In this document: positions 1-9,902 of the stretch, one piece after another
How the letters are laid out: every line of letters begins with the position of its first letter
Position numbering within the stretch: position 1 is the stretch's first letter
Assembly (NCBI GenBank): GCA_009663005.1
Contig: VIGQ01000463.1
Span: 1-25,000, forward strand
Origin: Actinidia chinensis
Taxonomy: Eukaryota; Streptophyta; Magnoliopsida; Ericales; Actinidiaceae
Length of the DNA: 25,000 nucleotides
Direction: 5' to 3'
Made by a program: the position numbers and the translations under genes
The notes under the pieces: model-generated
The model's database searches: none
What the model saw: the letters and a program-made list of their open reading frames with translations, nothing else
What the model was told of the DNA's origin: nothing

Positions 1-150
1 TGTTCGCTAAGGGAAGGCCTCCCTCTGATTTAAAATCAACAGAGGAGGAGATAGAGGGACTGAAACTGAACGAAAGGACAAATCCTTGACTAAAAAAGCG
101 TATGTTCGTTTCTCCCTCTCTCTTCTCTCTTAGACTTTAAAAACTGCTGT
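1..150. other. Imperfect palindrome followed by pyrimidine tract
   Basis: Around 17-52 the sequence reads CCTCCCTCTGATTT and then AAAATCAACAGAGGAGG, an imperfect inverted repeat able to form a short hairpin. A CTCTCT-rich pyrimidine stretch follows at about 110-132. No reading frame of note crosses it. It may be the outer part of the inverted-repeat element described at 164-632 or a leader-like sequence entering from outside the window; the sequence alone does not decide. Confidence 0.3.
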
Positions 151-163
151 AAATTTTATGATT

Positions 164-632
164 AGTCCCTGTAGTTTTTGCATGAAAAGTTCCCTTTGGT
201 CTAGAAATCCTACGGTTTAGAATTGGGGACCATAAATAGTTATCATAATTCAAAATTAATGATTCAGATTCACGTTGGTAGATCCCACATAACCAATGTG
301 AATCCTAAATTATTCATTTTTAAAATTCTTAAAAAAAATATTGATCCAATTATAGGACCGTTAGAAGGACTCTATCTTACAGTTTTAATTGAACAATTCT
401 TAAACTTTACAGTTTCAATTAGTGTGCAATTTTCTCTTCCATTCAAATTGTAAAAAATGCTAAGGAAATTTTCATAATGTTTTTCCTGTTTTTGAGTTTT
501 AGTCAATATTTTCAAAATATGTGGATAGAGGGATGAACAATATCGAATTGATTTGAAAATAATAGGGTTTGTTTTTAATATTTAATAAAACATATGGACC
601 AAATTGAATCCTTACCCAAACTACAGGGATCC
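164..632. repeat. Inverted-repeat pair, possible degraded long-TIR element
   Basis: The core AGTCCCTGTAGTTT at 164-177 recurs in inverse orientation at 618-632 (AAACTACAGGGATCC). Similarity continues inward in both copies (a segment resembling TTTGGTC follows each core about 25 bases further in). GTCCCTGTAGTTT-type ends are familiar from plant long-terminal-inverted-repeat DNA transposons, so a worn-out Mutator-like non-autonomous element is the likely explanation. The outer ends and any target duplication could not be fixed. The interior is AT-rich with no credible gene. Confidence 0.4.
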
Positions 633-759
633 ATGTACTTAACGTGATTGAAATTGAATCTTTCGTGAAAATTATGGTTGGCATGTGTAAAGTCGACTGC
701 TGTTAAGGATACCGTTATCAAACTTGGCCGTGTCAGAAAAGAGGGTGTACGGGAGAGGA

Positions 760-780
760 GACGTCACGTCCTATAAAATA
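760..780 (+). promoter_or_regulatory. ACGT double motif adjoining a TATA-like box
   Basis: GACGTCACGTC (760-770) contains two overlapping ACGT cores, the type bound by plant bZIP factors, and is followed directly by CTATAAAATATA, a good TATA-box match. The arrangement resembles a core promoter facing right, but the following kilobase holds no gene. It could be a transposon-borne promoter remnant or chance in AT-rich DNA. Confidence 0.25.
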
Positions 781-781
781 T

Positions 782-1857
782 AGTCTGTTTCAATTGTTTA
801 TTTGTTTATTTATTTTGTTAAAAGAAAATTAAATTAGAATATAAAGAGAAAGTATAGTAATCAGAGGGATTGAATTAATATGGCTTAGCTATCTGATACG
901 TTAAAGTAATTGAAAAAAAATATCGTGTTATTTGCACAAATGTTTATAGATTATAAAATAAAAAAAACTCAAGCAAAAATTCGATCAAAGTAAAATAAAA
1001 ATGGAAAATGAAAATAAAATGAAAAAAAAAATATATTATTTAATTGTTTAATTAGTTGCATAATTTTCATTTAATAATTCAGTTATCCATTATAAATATT
1101 TTTACTTGAAAATTAATTTAATTCGAGTGGGTATAGAATCATTTGATTCGTATAGTTTCCATTTGAAAGAAATCTATTTTAATAATGAATAATAGCGATC
1201 GTAGAGATAATTTATATTTGTAAACCAAAAATTAGTTTATTGTACCGATTCTTAAAATATAGTAAATGAAGTTTGAAAACTTCGGATCAAAAGTTTATCC
1301 GACAATAATATACGTAGTTGATGTTGAATACAACTTTTTTACTTTTTGAAATGTTAGGCTAGTCTCCGCTTTTCGCACACTTTTACGGATATGAGACAGT
1401 TCTCACATTCTTCAATATATTTTTATTTATTGCACTTCTAACATATATTAACATTGTTCTTTTAAAACTAAGCCGAATTTCGTTGCTAGTGGATTATTTC
1501 TAAGTATTTAAAAATCACCGGAAAAAAAGTATATAAAAATACAAATATACATGAATAAAAAACTATACAGTAAATTTTTGCAGGCTTTGCACGTGACCCG
1601 CTCACTAGTTTTTCGTTAGGAATGATGAGAATTCAAAAATCACATTAATTACTTTTCTAGCCAGAACTTTAGTTATGTGGCATGGGGGATGGATTCATTT
1701 TACTTTTTTTAAGAACATATTCCGGGGTGGGTGTTGTTAATGAATACTTCTCCAAAGAAATATTTATAACATTTTCATATACTTTAAAAAAACATCCCAT
1801 GAATATTTACGTAATGATCACACATCGCATATTTTTGTCAATTAAAACAAGCTTACC
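782..1857. other. AT-rich sequence without recognisable gene
   Basis: The stretch is dominated by A and T runs, with stop codons in all frames at short intervals. I see no transposon end, RNA gene or coding exon here. Confidence 0.6.
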
Positions 1858-1865
1858 ATCAAGGG

Positions 1866-2014
1866 AAGGGATGGGCAACGGGGTGAGTCGGGGCGAGTTC
1901 GTCCCTCTCCCACCCTGTTTTTTTGCCATCCCGATTATTTTAAGAAATCCTCCCCCACCCCCGTCCACACTCGTGACGGGTTGGGAATTTTCCCCCACCC
2001 CCGCCCCGTCTTCT

Positions 2015-2062
<48 letters not shown>

Positions 2063-2333
2063 TATTTTATATATAATTGTTGGATCTATATATAGTAAAA
2101 GATATTACGATATATTTTAAAAAAATAGTGATAATTTTAAACGATTTTACACATAAAGGGGTAATTGGGAGGGTCGGGGAGGGGTGGGCTAAACTCGAAC
2201 CCGTTCCAATTATTAAAAGAGTTATAATTTTTTTTCCCACCCCCGCCCCTATCTCATTTTATGAGTCCCTTTAAACCCGTCCTATTAGGGGCGAAGCGGG
2301 ATCCTGAATAGTCTGGTCAAATTGTCATCACTA
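1866..2333. mobile_element. Relic of GC-ended non-autonomous hAT-like element
   Basis: The left end reads AAGGGATGGGCAACGGGG and the right end ATTGTCATCACTA. These match, with a few changes, the TAGGGATGGCAAT and ATTGCCATCTCTA ends of the better-preserved element at 23557-24853. Both arms carry runs such as CCCCCACCCCCG and GGGTCGGGGAGGGG, as in the other copy. No convincing 8-bp target duplication flanks it, so the ends are probably decayed or slightly misplaced. It has no transposase frame; the open frames that cross it are by-products of low-complexity GC tracts. Confidence 0.5.
2019..2076. repeat. (AT)n microsatellite
   Basis: An uninterrupted AT dinucleotide run occupies about 2019-2055 and continues as a degraded AT tract to about 2076. 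It sits in the middle of the hAT-like relic. Such tracts slip readily, so its length here may be polymorphic or mis-assembled. Confidence 0.9.
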
Positions 2334-2749
2334 TCCACACCTATGGATGACAGTTGGCATTTTATTTTATTTGAATAGGGAGGAAAACATTGAAACAACA
2401 ATGTGATGCGTATTGTGCACAAATTTAAGTATCATTGTGATTTGGATATTTTAAATGACCCATTAACGTGTGTATCTATGAGTTAGTGGTGGTTTGTGAC
2501 CGCAAATAGGGTTGGCACGCGAATGTGTCTTCTTGACCTAAATGGCTTGTTTATCCTTTTCTTTTCTTGTTGGGTAAAAGTTTACGTACGACCATACCCG
2601 CAAAGGGTACCATAAAATTAAATTCAACGCTTCATTTTCCTCCTATTTACTTCAATTACACAAAGAAACAATTGAGAAAAATAATTTTATCGATGAAAAG
2701 TGCTTTTTTTCCTAGCATGAACAAATACGCTCGAAAATAATATTAGACA
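2334..2749. other. Intergenic sequence, nothing recognised
   Basis: Mixed AT-rich sequence between two transposon-like segments. No open frame, RNA gene or repeat structure was found that I can support. Confidence 0.5.
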
Positions 2750-2920
2750 CAGGGACGGATCTATATTCTAATTTTGAGAATGCGAAAATATATATAAATT
2801 TTTGTTTTTTTAATATATTTTTAGCCATTTAATTTTTATAGTAAATATAATTTTACTCTCACAATTTTAACTATAAATATAATTTTGACCCCACTGACAT
2901 TTTTTGTGACTCTGCCTCTG
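2750..2920. mobile_element. Small MITE-like element with GGCGGA-type ends
   Basis: The left end is CAGGGACGGATC and the right end, read on the other strand, is CAGAGGCAGAGT. These resemble each other and the plant repeat ends of the form CAGGGGCGGAGC. Between them lie AT-rich arms including AAATATAATTTTACTC and AAATATAATTTTGACC. The bases just outside (TTAGACA and ATAGAGA) agree only partly, so a target duplication is suggestive at best. A degraded hAT-type MITE is the likeliest reading. Confidence 0.35.
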
Positions 2921-3158
2921 ATAGAGATACTCCATAATTTGGGGATGCAAAATATTATAATTTCGAAGAAGCTGAAAGAATTAACACGAACTGAGAAGTA
3001 AATAGATAAAATACAAAAAAAAATACTGTTGCTAAAAATGATTGTACTGTCCATATAAATGGTCGTTTTACATTTACTGCGGCTATACATCGTGAAGGCA
3101 TTTCCCACTTGACCTCCATCAATCACCATTGACAAGTACTCCCATAACCCGTGCAAAC

Positions 3159-3166
3159 CATGTGCT
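3159..3166 (+). repeat. Left target-site duplication of the hAT element
   Basis: CATGTGCT lies immediately outside the left terminal repeat and matches CATATGCT at 5133-5140 in seven of eight positions. Eight bases is the duplication length expected for hAT transposons. Confidence 0.8.
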
Positions 3167-3189
3167 TAGAGGTGTCAAGTGGACCTTAT

Positions 3190-3530
3190 CGAAATGGCAC
3201 GGCACGGGCATGGCACGAAAAAAAAAACAAATTGCACGGGCACGGGTGTTCGGCAGGTATCGTTGGGTACGCCACGACATGGCACGGTTATGAGCGGGCC
3301 ACGGGTTATGGGCACGGGGCACGAAAAAATGGTTGGAGAACGGCACGATAGTTTGCTTAACATGGCAGGCATGGCACGGACACGATCAAAGCTAGGACGG
3401 CACGGGCCATGACACAATAAGTTGGCTTGGTTTGACACGGCACGACAGGACACGATACAGATTTAGTCAAGCAAGGCATGAGCATGACACGAATGTGTCA
3501 ATGGCACGGCACGGGGTACGAAACGACGGA
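3190..3530 (+). repeat. Left subterminal GGCACG array of the hAT element
   Basis: The motifs GGCACGG, CACGGGCA and GGCACGA recur about twenty times with irregular spacing, broken by short AT-rich pieces. This zone is far more GC-rich than its surroundings. Open frames on both strands here arise because the repeat lacks stop codons, not because it encodes protein. Confidence 0.8.
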
Positions 3531-3686
3531 AGTGGATTAGAAATAATTATTATTAAAAAAATTAACATAAAAATTTAATTAAATAATTGACTTTCTATAA
3601 TAAAAAAAATTTAAAAAAATAAAATAAAATAAAAGAAATTACATTTTGACTTGTTCGGGGCTATAGCCATAAATAAATAAATTAAT

Positions 3687-3830
3687 AAAAAAGTCCTTTC
3701 ATAATATTGACTTATGGCCAATAATAGTCCTTTCATTGACTTGTATTATTGACTATGGCCAATAATAAATAAATAAAATTTTGACTATGGGCCAATAATA
3801 AAGTTCCTTTCATAATTATGACCAATTTAC
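3687..3830 (+). repeat. Degenerate tandem repeats inside the hAT element
   Basis: Two motifs alternate roughly three times: GTCCTTTCATAAT and GACTATGGCCAATAATA. The copies differ by small indels, suggesting local slippage duplication. Confidence 0.6.
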
Positions 3831-3878
3831 AAGGTTCACTTTATTGTATTGAATTTACTCACTCTCGCGAATTAAAAT

Positions 3879-3911
3879 TCTATCGGATATTGAAAGCCCT
3901 TTTAATCGGGA
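3879..3911 (+). repeat. Copy 1 of a dispersed direct repeat in the hAT core
   Basis: TCTATCGGATATTGAAAGCC and the following bases resemble the segment at 4396-4425 (TCTATCGGGTTATGAAAGCC). The two lie about 517 bases apart in the same orientation. They may mark an internal duplication or captured sequence. Confidence 0.5.
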
Positions 3912-4395
3912 CAGTAGTAATCAGTTATTCATATCAACGATAATTATCTCACCGATCAAGTACGTAACGTCATTTAAATTATTTCATTTTTGTATAGATG
4001 AATATAATCACTCATATTATAATCTAGGCGGGTTTCCGATTTAAAAAAAAAACTGTTGTGATGGCCATCAAGTCATGCATTATATGACATTATTACTCAA
4101 TGCACCGAAATGTGACCTGATCAGGGGGTTGCCGACATTTGATCGCCACCAATTTATGAGAAAAATTATAGAATTGATAAAGATATGAAATCGTAACGGG
4201 TTTAGCTCAAAATATTCAGGAAATTCGAGTCTGCACGTGGCTTTCAATACTATACATCAACTTACTTGGTTCTGAACCAACTTATTGTGCTATAAGATGA
4301 ATGTATTATAGCCAAAGATTGGCAACACAATTATGGACAATCCAAAAAGTTCACCTTTTTGTGTGATGTTGTAATCACGCCGCCAAAATGTGAAG

Positions 4396-4425
4396 TCTAT
4401 CGGGTTATGAAAGCCCTTTATCGGA
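4396..4425 (+). repeat. Copy 2 of a dispersed direct repeat in the hAT core
   Basis: This is the partner of 3879-3911 and shares TCTATCGG, TATGAAAGCCCTTT and ATCGG in the same order. Flanking sequence is not obviously duplicated. Confidence 0.5.
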
Positions 4426-4779
4426 CGTTAGAAGATTCACTAAAAATTAAAAAAGAACATAGATACACTTTCAACTATCACTTTATCATTTCCACTGATT
4501 TTTAGCTTCAATTATAGCTTCAAAGCCAAATACAAAAATAGAAAAGACAATAAATCCTTTCAGTTACTTTTGTGCAGACGGCTGCTAACCCATAAGCCTT
4601 AGCACTAAAACCTACATTCTCAAATTGATGGTTCCATGGAAAATGCCTTTTTGGATTGCAAAATATTTATAAATTTGGGGCAGCGAGAGTTCTTATGTAT
4701 TGTCCTTCTTGAGCACCACAAAACTATTTATAATTGTGCTGTAATAAAAAAAAACAGACAGACACAATTCAACAATACG

Positions 4780-5118
4780 GGCAGGGGCCCGACACATTTT
4801 AAGAGTAGATGGCCATGACACGACATGAGTCACACGACTCTAAGTACCTAGCGGATCAACACGCATGACACAATTAAGGTAAGCGGCACGACACGACAGA
4901 TTAAGTAGACGGGGGCACGACCACGACAACGAAACGAGTCACACGACCCTCTAAGTTAGCGGGCCGGCATAGCACGACACGAAACGATTTATTAACAAAG
5001 GCACGACACGATTAACAAAGGCACGACAAGGCATGATTAAGTAAATAGGTCAGGTACGGCACGGCACGAAGCACGACTGGTACGGAAGAAAAGTGGCACG
5101 ACACAGCACGGCGGGCAC
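4780..5118 (+). repeat. Right subterminal CACGACACG array of the hAT element
   Basis: Dense repeats of GGCACGACACGA and CACGACACG mirror the density of the left array. Read on the plus strand both arrays show GGCACG, so the motif is in direct rather than inverted orientation at the two ends. Confidence 0.8.
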
Positions 5119-5132
5119 ATTTGACACCTCTA

Positions 5133-5140
5133 CATATGCT
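5133..5140 (+). repeat. Right target-site duplication of the hAT element
   Basis: CATATGCT abuts the right terminal repeat and pairs with CATGTGCT at 3159-3166. Confidence 0.8.
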
Positions 5141-5192
5141 GTACATCCAATCCCTTAGATACAAAAGGGAAACATCGTACATAAAAATAAAG

Positions 5193-5201
5193 CAAAAACA
5201 C
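5193..5201 (+). repeat. Left target-site duplication of the foldback element
   Basis: CAAAAACAC matches AAAAAACAC at 6416-6424 in eight of nine positions. Nine bases is the usual duplication length for Mutator-like elements. The sequence is low in complexity, which lowers its weight somewhat. Confidence 0.65.
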
Positions 5202-5251
5202 GGGTTAAGATCCTCTGGAGTGGATTTCCCTAAAGTGTCCCTGAAGTACTT

Positions 5252-5336
5252 AAAACGACGTAGTTTTATTTATCAAAACGATGTCGTTTTGATAATGCTA
5301 AAATTTGTTTTGGCTTGTTTAAAACGACGTCGTTTT
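5252..5336. repeat. Three ACGT-cored palindromes in the left arm
   Basis: AAAACGACGTAGTTTT (5252-5267), ATCAAAACGATGTCGTTTTG (from 5272) and AAAACGACGTCGTTTT (5321-5336) are near-perfect or perfect palindromes. They are spaced so that each falls at the equivalent place in the right arm. Confidence 0.9.
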
Positions 5337-5938
5337 GATTCTGTTGAAAAATATTTTGGTTCCCTCCGTCTTTTTTGAAAACTCTTTCTCTCTCCCTCAT
5401 TCCCTCTCTTTCTCTCCCTCTATCACAACAGAGAAACTCAAGAGTGCAAAATCCCGGGTTAAGATCCCCTCTCTCTCTAAACCCGATATACCCACAACCG
5501 CTTTTTTTTTCCCTTCAAGTCCGTCGCCGCCTGCGATATCTCCACCGACAGCATCTTCTTCGCCCCCTCCCATAGCTCCGGCTGTGATCCGCCTCTGCTG
5601 GCGACTCTAGCTCCGTCGATCTCGTCCACCAATGGTCACAGGCCGGACAGCCGTCTCCAGTACGATCTCGTTTTTTTTTAGAACTATTTTGCTCCATCTC
5701 CGGGCATGAGAGGATTTTGGGGATGGTTTTAGGGTGGGTTTTGGGTTCTTGGACTTGGTATGGTTTGGCTGTAATGGGTGTAGTGTGGTGCGGATAAAGT
5801 TTATAGTATGATTAAATGGGCATTGACGTCTTGATATCTGTTAATAAATGGTACTACGAGATTAGCAATTAACAGTTCAAGAGCCCCAATTTGGCAAAAA
5901 AATATTCGGGGTAGCGATTTTGTCAGAAAAAAAAGGGA

Positions 5939-5962
5939 GTGTGAAAGTGTAGGATTTCACAC
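5939..5962. repeat. Short hairpin at the inner end of the right arm
   Basis: GTGTGAAA (5939-5946) and TTTCACAC (5955-5962) are exact inverse complements separated by eight bases. The hairpin sits just inside the start of the right arm. It may be a deletion or recombination footprint. Confidence 0.5.
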
Positions 5963-6280
5963 TTTTACAGACGGCGGCGGGCGCGTGACCGTTGGGGGCG
6001 AGATAGACGGAAGATGGAGTCGCCGGCGCGGAGGAGAGATCCGGTCGAGATACGGGGGGCGAAGGAGATGCTGCGGTGGAGATATCGGCAGGCGCGTGGT
6101 GGACTGGAAGAGGCGGTGGTGGTGATCGATCGAGGAGCTTAGAGAGAGAGAGAGGGGATTATAATTTGGGATTTTGCTCTCTGAGTTTCTTTGTGTGATA
6201 GAGAAGAGAGGAGAAGAGAGGGATGTGAGGAAGAGAGAGGGGTTTTAAAAAAGACGGAGGAACCAAATATTTTAAGCAGA

Positions 6281-6364
6281 TCAAAACGACGTCGTTTTGA
6301 ACAAGCCAAAACAAAATTGTAATATTATCAAAACGATATCGTTTTGAAATAAAACGTCGTGTTT
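6281..6364. repeat. Three palindromes in the right arm
   Basis: TCAAAACGACGTCGTTTTGA (6281-6300) is a perfect 20-base palindrome. TCAAAACGATATCGTTTTGA (6328-6347) is also perfect. AAAACGTCGTGTTT (6351-6364) is the third, degraded copy. They are the counterparts of the left-arm trio. Confidence 0.9.
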
Positions 6365-6415
6365 AAAGTACTCCAGGAACACTTTAGAGAATCCACTCAG
6401 AGGATCTTAAACCCC

Positions 6416-6424
6416 AAAAAACAC
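6416..6424 (+). repeat. Right target-site duplication of the foldback element
   Basis: AAAAAACAC follows the right arm directly and differs from CAAAAACAC at 5193-5201 at one base. Confidence 0.65.
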
Positions 6425-8406
6425 ATCGCTGCGAAATCCAATCCCAAAAGAAAAATCTATCTTATGTAATTAAAGCAAGACGGCACCGTACACTTAAATG
6501 TTGAACAAACATAATATATTGTTAAATTTAATAAATTTATAATTAATCAACACTCCTTGAAAATTAGGAATTAATTAGGCAATTAAACTTCCGTAATTCC
6601 TAATGCACTATTTTTTAACATAGGAATTAACATTGAATATTAGTTTGAAGTTTATTTTTACATTAAACATAGTTAATGTGAGCCCCACAAAAACAATAGT
6701 TTACAAGAATCAAGCATGATCCATGAAACAAGTAGATGTCAATGTATAAATATCGATAATATAGAGTGTGGAAGTTTTTCGGGGACTGAGAATTAGCGCA
6801 CCGAATCTGCTGTAGCCGACCAAAAATTTGATATTTCTAGCATATATTGCTTCTAATGAGCAGAAAATTAACCAGTAACCGTCCCATAAGGTTGATTCAA
6901 TTGAATTATCTAGCATGTGCTCGGGATAGTATCCTCGGTATATATGAAAGGAACAAAGAATTGTAAAAACGTGTTTTGGGTAGGCTACTTTGTACTAGAG
7001 AGAATAAGATTGGACAAGAGTAGGCAGTCGTCACGAGCATTGACTTTGTGCGTCCAAACAAAACCCATGCAAAAATCCACGCATTTTAAACTAAGCTCCC
7101 TCTTAAGTAGCAAAATTACTTTTGTTTCATTAAAAAAATTTCCTTTGAACACATTGTGGGGACAAGACTTCAGAGTCACAGAAGTTGAGATCTAGAATTA
7201 CGAATTCGATTTCTAAGTTTGATTATCATCAGTTTTAAATTGTGACGTTATTTATTTTATTCGTCAATGGCGTGTATAATTTTAAACGATTCAAACTAAT
7301 TAATATTTTAAAGTGCCTTTGAAATAACATGTGTGAAAATAATTAGAATGATTGGGTTTTATAATCTATAGTCAAGATAATTTGTTTTTTGACAATATAT
7401 TTTTTTGATAAATAAACATGCATGATTTTGGCATTTTAAAAATAGCTTACTAATATATCTTTTTTATTTTTCACATCTTTATCTTTCAATGATATTTATA
7501 GTTTGAACAGTTTTGAAAATCGTCAAATTAATTCAGGGCATTGGGCCTATAAATAGTTAATTTCAAGTGAAGTTGATATTTTTTAACTTTAGCAAATCCT
7601 ATTTCAAAATGTAAAAGGCACTATTGTTTTCAATAAATGTCATTATTCCTGATTTTTGTAGGCCATTTTTTCTCTGGAACTTGGTGTTAAAGGATAAGGC
7701 CCTCACAGAATTCTTTTAATGGTAATGGGATTACGTGATTTATAAAAAAAAACTTTACTGCAAAATGGTTTTTACACCTCAGCGAACACACCAGCCGCAC
7801 AAATACTTCAAATCATGGCTCCTTGGCACACACTAACGTATCACTTACTGACTGGCCTTGGCCAGGGTTTCTTTAAATAATTGGAAGTTTACTGTTTTAA
7901 AAATAGTTAACAAATTTTAATGCTTAATTAGGCCTTACTTTGTCTCAATAATTCCGTGGAGCCGAAGCAATGGGCTTTGCTGGCCTAACTGCTCAGGGTC
8001 GGCTCGCTTGGCTTAGCACTGATTTGACAACTGATTGACTTGAAGGTAGTTGTCATTTAGTTGTGACTTACTTTCATTGAAAATGATCATTTTTGTCATC
8101 TCATTTTGTTTGTCACGCAACTCACAACTTATTAAACAAGGCGTGGTCATATAAAAGCCAAATAAGTTAATGATGAGTGTATAGAAGATTCCAAGTTATT
8201 GAATGGTTTCTAAGTTTTAATGTACAGAATACAAGTAATTTTAACACATAAATTGAACTTGAAAAATAGGCTTCAAGTTAAGTAAGATCTATATCAATAT
8301 AATATATTACCTTGAATACATGAATTTTCAAGATACTGACACTACATAAAAGTGAAAAAAATGATTTTATGAATTGCAATCAAATGTATCTTAATAAGTA
8401 TATCAT

Positions 8407-8424
8407 TTAGCATGAGAGAACTTG
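8407..8424 (+). repeat. Direct repeat, copy 1
   Basis: TTAGCATGAGAGAACTTG recurs with a two-base insertion at 8945-8964 (TTAGCATATGAGAGAACTTG). Both copies are followed by a GCAA and a TCTA/GTCT word. The 538-base spacing hints at an old duplication in this unexplained stretch. Confidence 0.5.
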
Positions 8425-8944
8425 TGCAATTCGAGAGCAAGTCTAACAAAAGATGCATATGTTTAGCTTAAGCATATGATATGCTCAAGTAATATGTTTT
8501 ACGTTAGGCAAATCATATGTAGCAATGTAAGAACATTGTTTACTTGATAATTCACGAATTCAAGTCACTAAATCATATTATGCAAGATTGTAATTGATTT
8601 AAATATGATAAAATTATTTTTCATGATAACGATCCTATAAGTGTTAGAAAATAGTTTTTGTATGAATCTTACAATTTCTTCAAGGATACAACCAACATGT
8701 GAGAACTCCTATATGGGGCAACGAAATCAATTCTTACTAAATACGTAATACCACACTAATCAAGCACATAGACTATTCAAGCAGATATGTTCAATGAATT
8801 GATATATGTAGTAAACCGAGTAACATATGCAATTCAGGAATTACTATATACACTAATCAAACAATGTATACAAGATATACAAGTATGAATACAATACATA
8901 GAGAAGCGATTTATGCAAGTAAATTTTTTAGAGAATACTTTAAC

Positions 8945-8964
8945 TTAGCATATGAGAGAACTTG
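8945..8964 (+). repeat. Direct repeat, copy 2
   Basis: Partner of 8407-8424. The sequence after it (TTGCAAGTTACAAG) differs from that after copy 1, so only a short core is conserved. Confidence 0.5.
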
Positions 8965-9902
8965 TTGCAAGTTACAAGTTGGTCTATATATAATGTAGAA
9001 ATAATAAAGCATGTAGACCACTTTCAATCATAATGTTCAATTGTGTTAAGATAGATCTACCCATGCATAACATGCAACTCAGTGATATACACATCATCAA
9101 ATGCATCTAGTATTATGTATTACAAGATAGACAATGTTTTTATTAAGAGTATAAATAATCCATATATTCTATCTATGTGTGTGTCAATAGTATCTATATT
9201 AATATATCAATATTATGCTATTCATAATGCAACCTTAATACCATTAATATCATCAAAATAAACATTTAACCACGTATCTCAATCCAGCCAATACCTTAAA
9301 GGGATTAACTTCTTTCACCCCCCTGAGGTTTTTCATAATTGCAACTGCCTCCCCTGGGTTTTTAAAAATGGCACTGACCCTCGCCTGTAGATCAAAAATG
9401 ACCATATGCCCCGACCCATCCCCCCCCTCCCACCCCCCCACCCGCCGCGATTTTTTTAATTTTTTTTAGTTTTTCTTTAATTATTTTTTATTTACTTTTT
9501 TAATCTAATTTTAATTTTTTTATCATTTTTTTTTTGATAAATATTTTTTTTATTATATGTTTGTTGGGTTTTTTTTAATTTTTTTTATTAATTTATTTTA
9601 ATAAAAATAAATACAAATAAAAATAAAAGAGAACACAAATTTAGTTCACAAAATAATCTGATCATTATATTTAAAAAATTGTAACAAACTTTAGTTGTAT
9701 GGTATAATTATAAAATAAATCTAAAACTCATTAATTAACGCCCCAATTATTGGTCTACTTTTTTTAAAAAATTTAAGTAATTTAGTTTTTGATTTTTTTT
9801 TTTATTTTTTTTTATCGTTTCATCATCAACAATTTGATATGCCCCAAAGTGAGGAGCTATCTTGGCTTATCTAATTTATCTTGGGCATTATCTTGAGGCT
9901 AA

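Larger units (their letters stand above)
3167..5132. mobile_element. Non-autonomous hAT transposon, about 2 kb
   Basis: The termini TAGAGGTGTCAA (3167-3178) and TTGACACCTCTA (5121-5132) are exact inverse complements over 12 bases, and the match extends to 14 of 15. They are flanked by an 8-bp duplication (7 of 8 identical). Both features fit the hAT superfamily, whose ends commonly begin TAG/CAG. Each end carries a ~340-bp subterminal zone full of GGCACG and CACGACACG motifs, a likely transposase-binding region by analogy with Ac/Ds. The AT-rich middle holds no dimerisation domain, BED finger or other part of a hAT transposase, so the copy would depend on a transposase supplied elsewhere. Small open frames within it are products of the repetitive arms. 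Confidence 0.85.
5202..6415. mobile_element. Foldback Mutator-like element with ~450-bp inverted arms
   Basis: The left arm (5202-5656) starts GGGTTAAGATCCTCTGG and the right arm (5970-6415), read in reverse complement, starts GGGGTTTAAGATCCTCTG. The arms stay alignable to their inner ends, passing in the same order through AAAACGACGTCGTTTT palindromes, the segment GGTTCCTCCGTCTTTTTT, a CTCTCT pyrimidine leader, CAAAATCCC, and a GC-rich block with GATATCTCCACCG. Long inverted repeats plus a 9-bp duplication point to the Mutator superfamily. The 313-bp spacer encodes nothing recognisable, so the element is non-autonomous. The GC-rich inner parts of the arms read as Pro/Ser-rich frames and could derive from a captured host leader and exon, though they may equally be native terminal-repeat sequence. 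The arms could pair into a ~450-bp RNA hairpin if transcribed through. Confidence 0.85.
6425..9291. other. AT-rich region without recognisable gene
   Basis: About 2.9 kb of AT-rich sequence. The few open frames (for example 6917-7195) have unremarkable composition and resemble nothing I know. CTGGCC-TT-GGCCAG at 7852-7865 is a short perfect hairpin. From about 8200 to 9240 the sequence is rich in CATATG and AACTTG-type words, suggesting a degraded repetitive element, but no termini could be found. Confidence 0.5.

Noticed and set aside
1682..2056. 124-codon frame at the GC-ended relic
   Set aside because: Ends in an Ile/Tyr run translated from the (AT)n microsatellite and crosses a transposon end.
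3151..3453. Overlapping open frames on both strands
   Set aside because: They lie in the GGCACG array, which simply lacks stop codons; Gly/His/Thr-rich translation follows the repeat.
5335..5697. Pro/Ser- and Arg-rich frames in the foldback element
   Set aside because: They sit within the terminal arm and are mirrored in the other arm; treated as element sequence, with possible capture noted separately.
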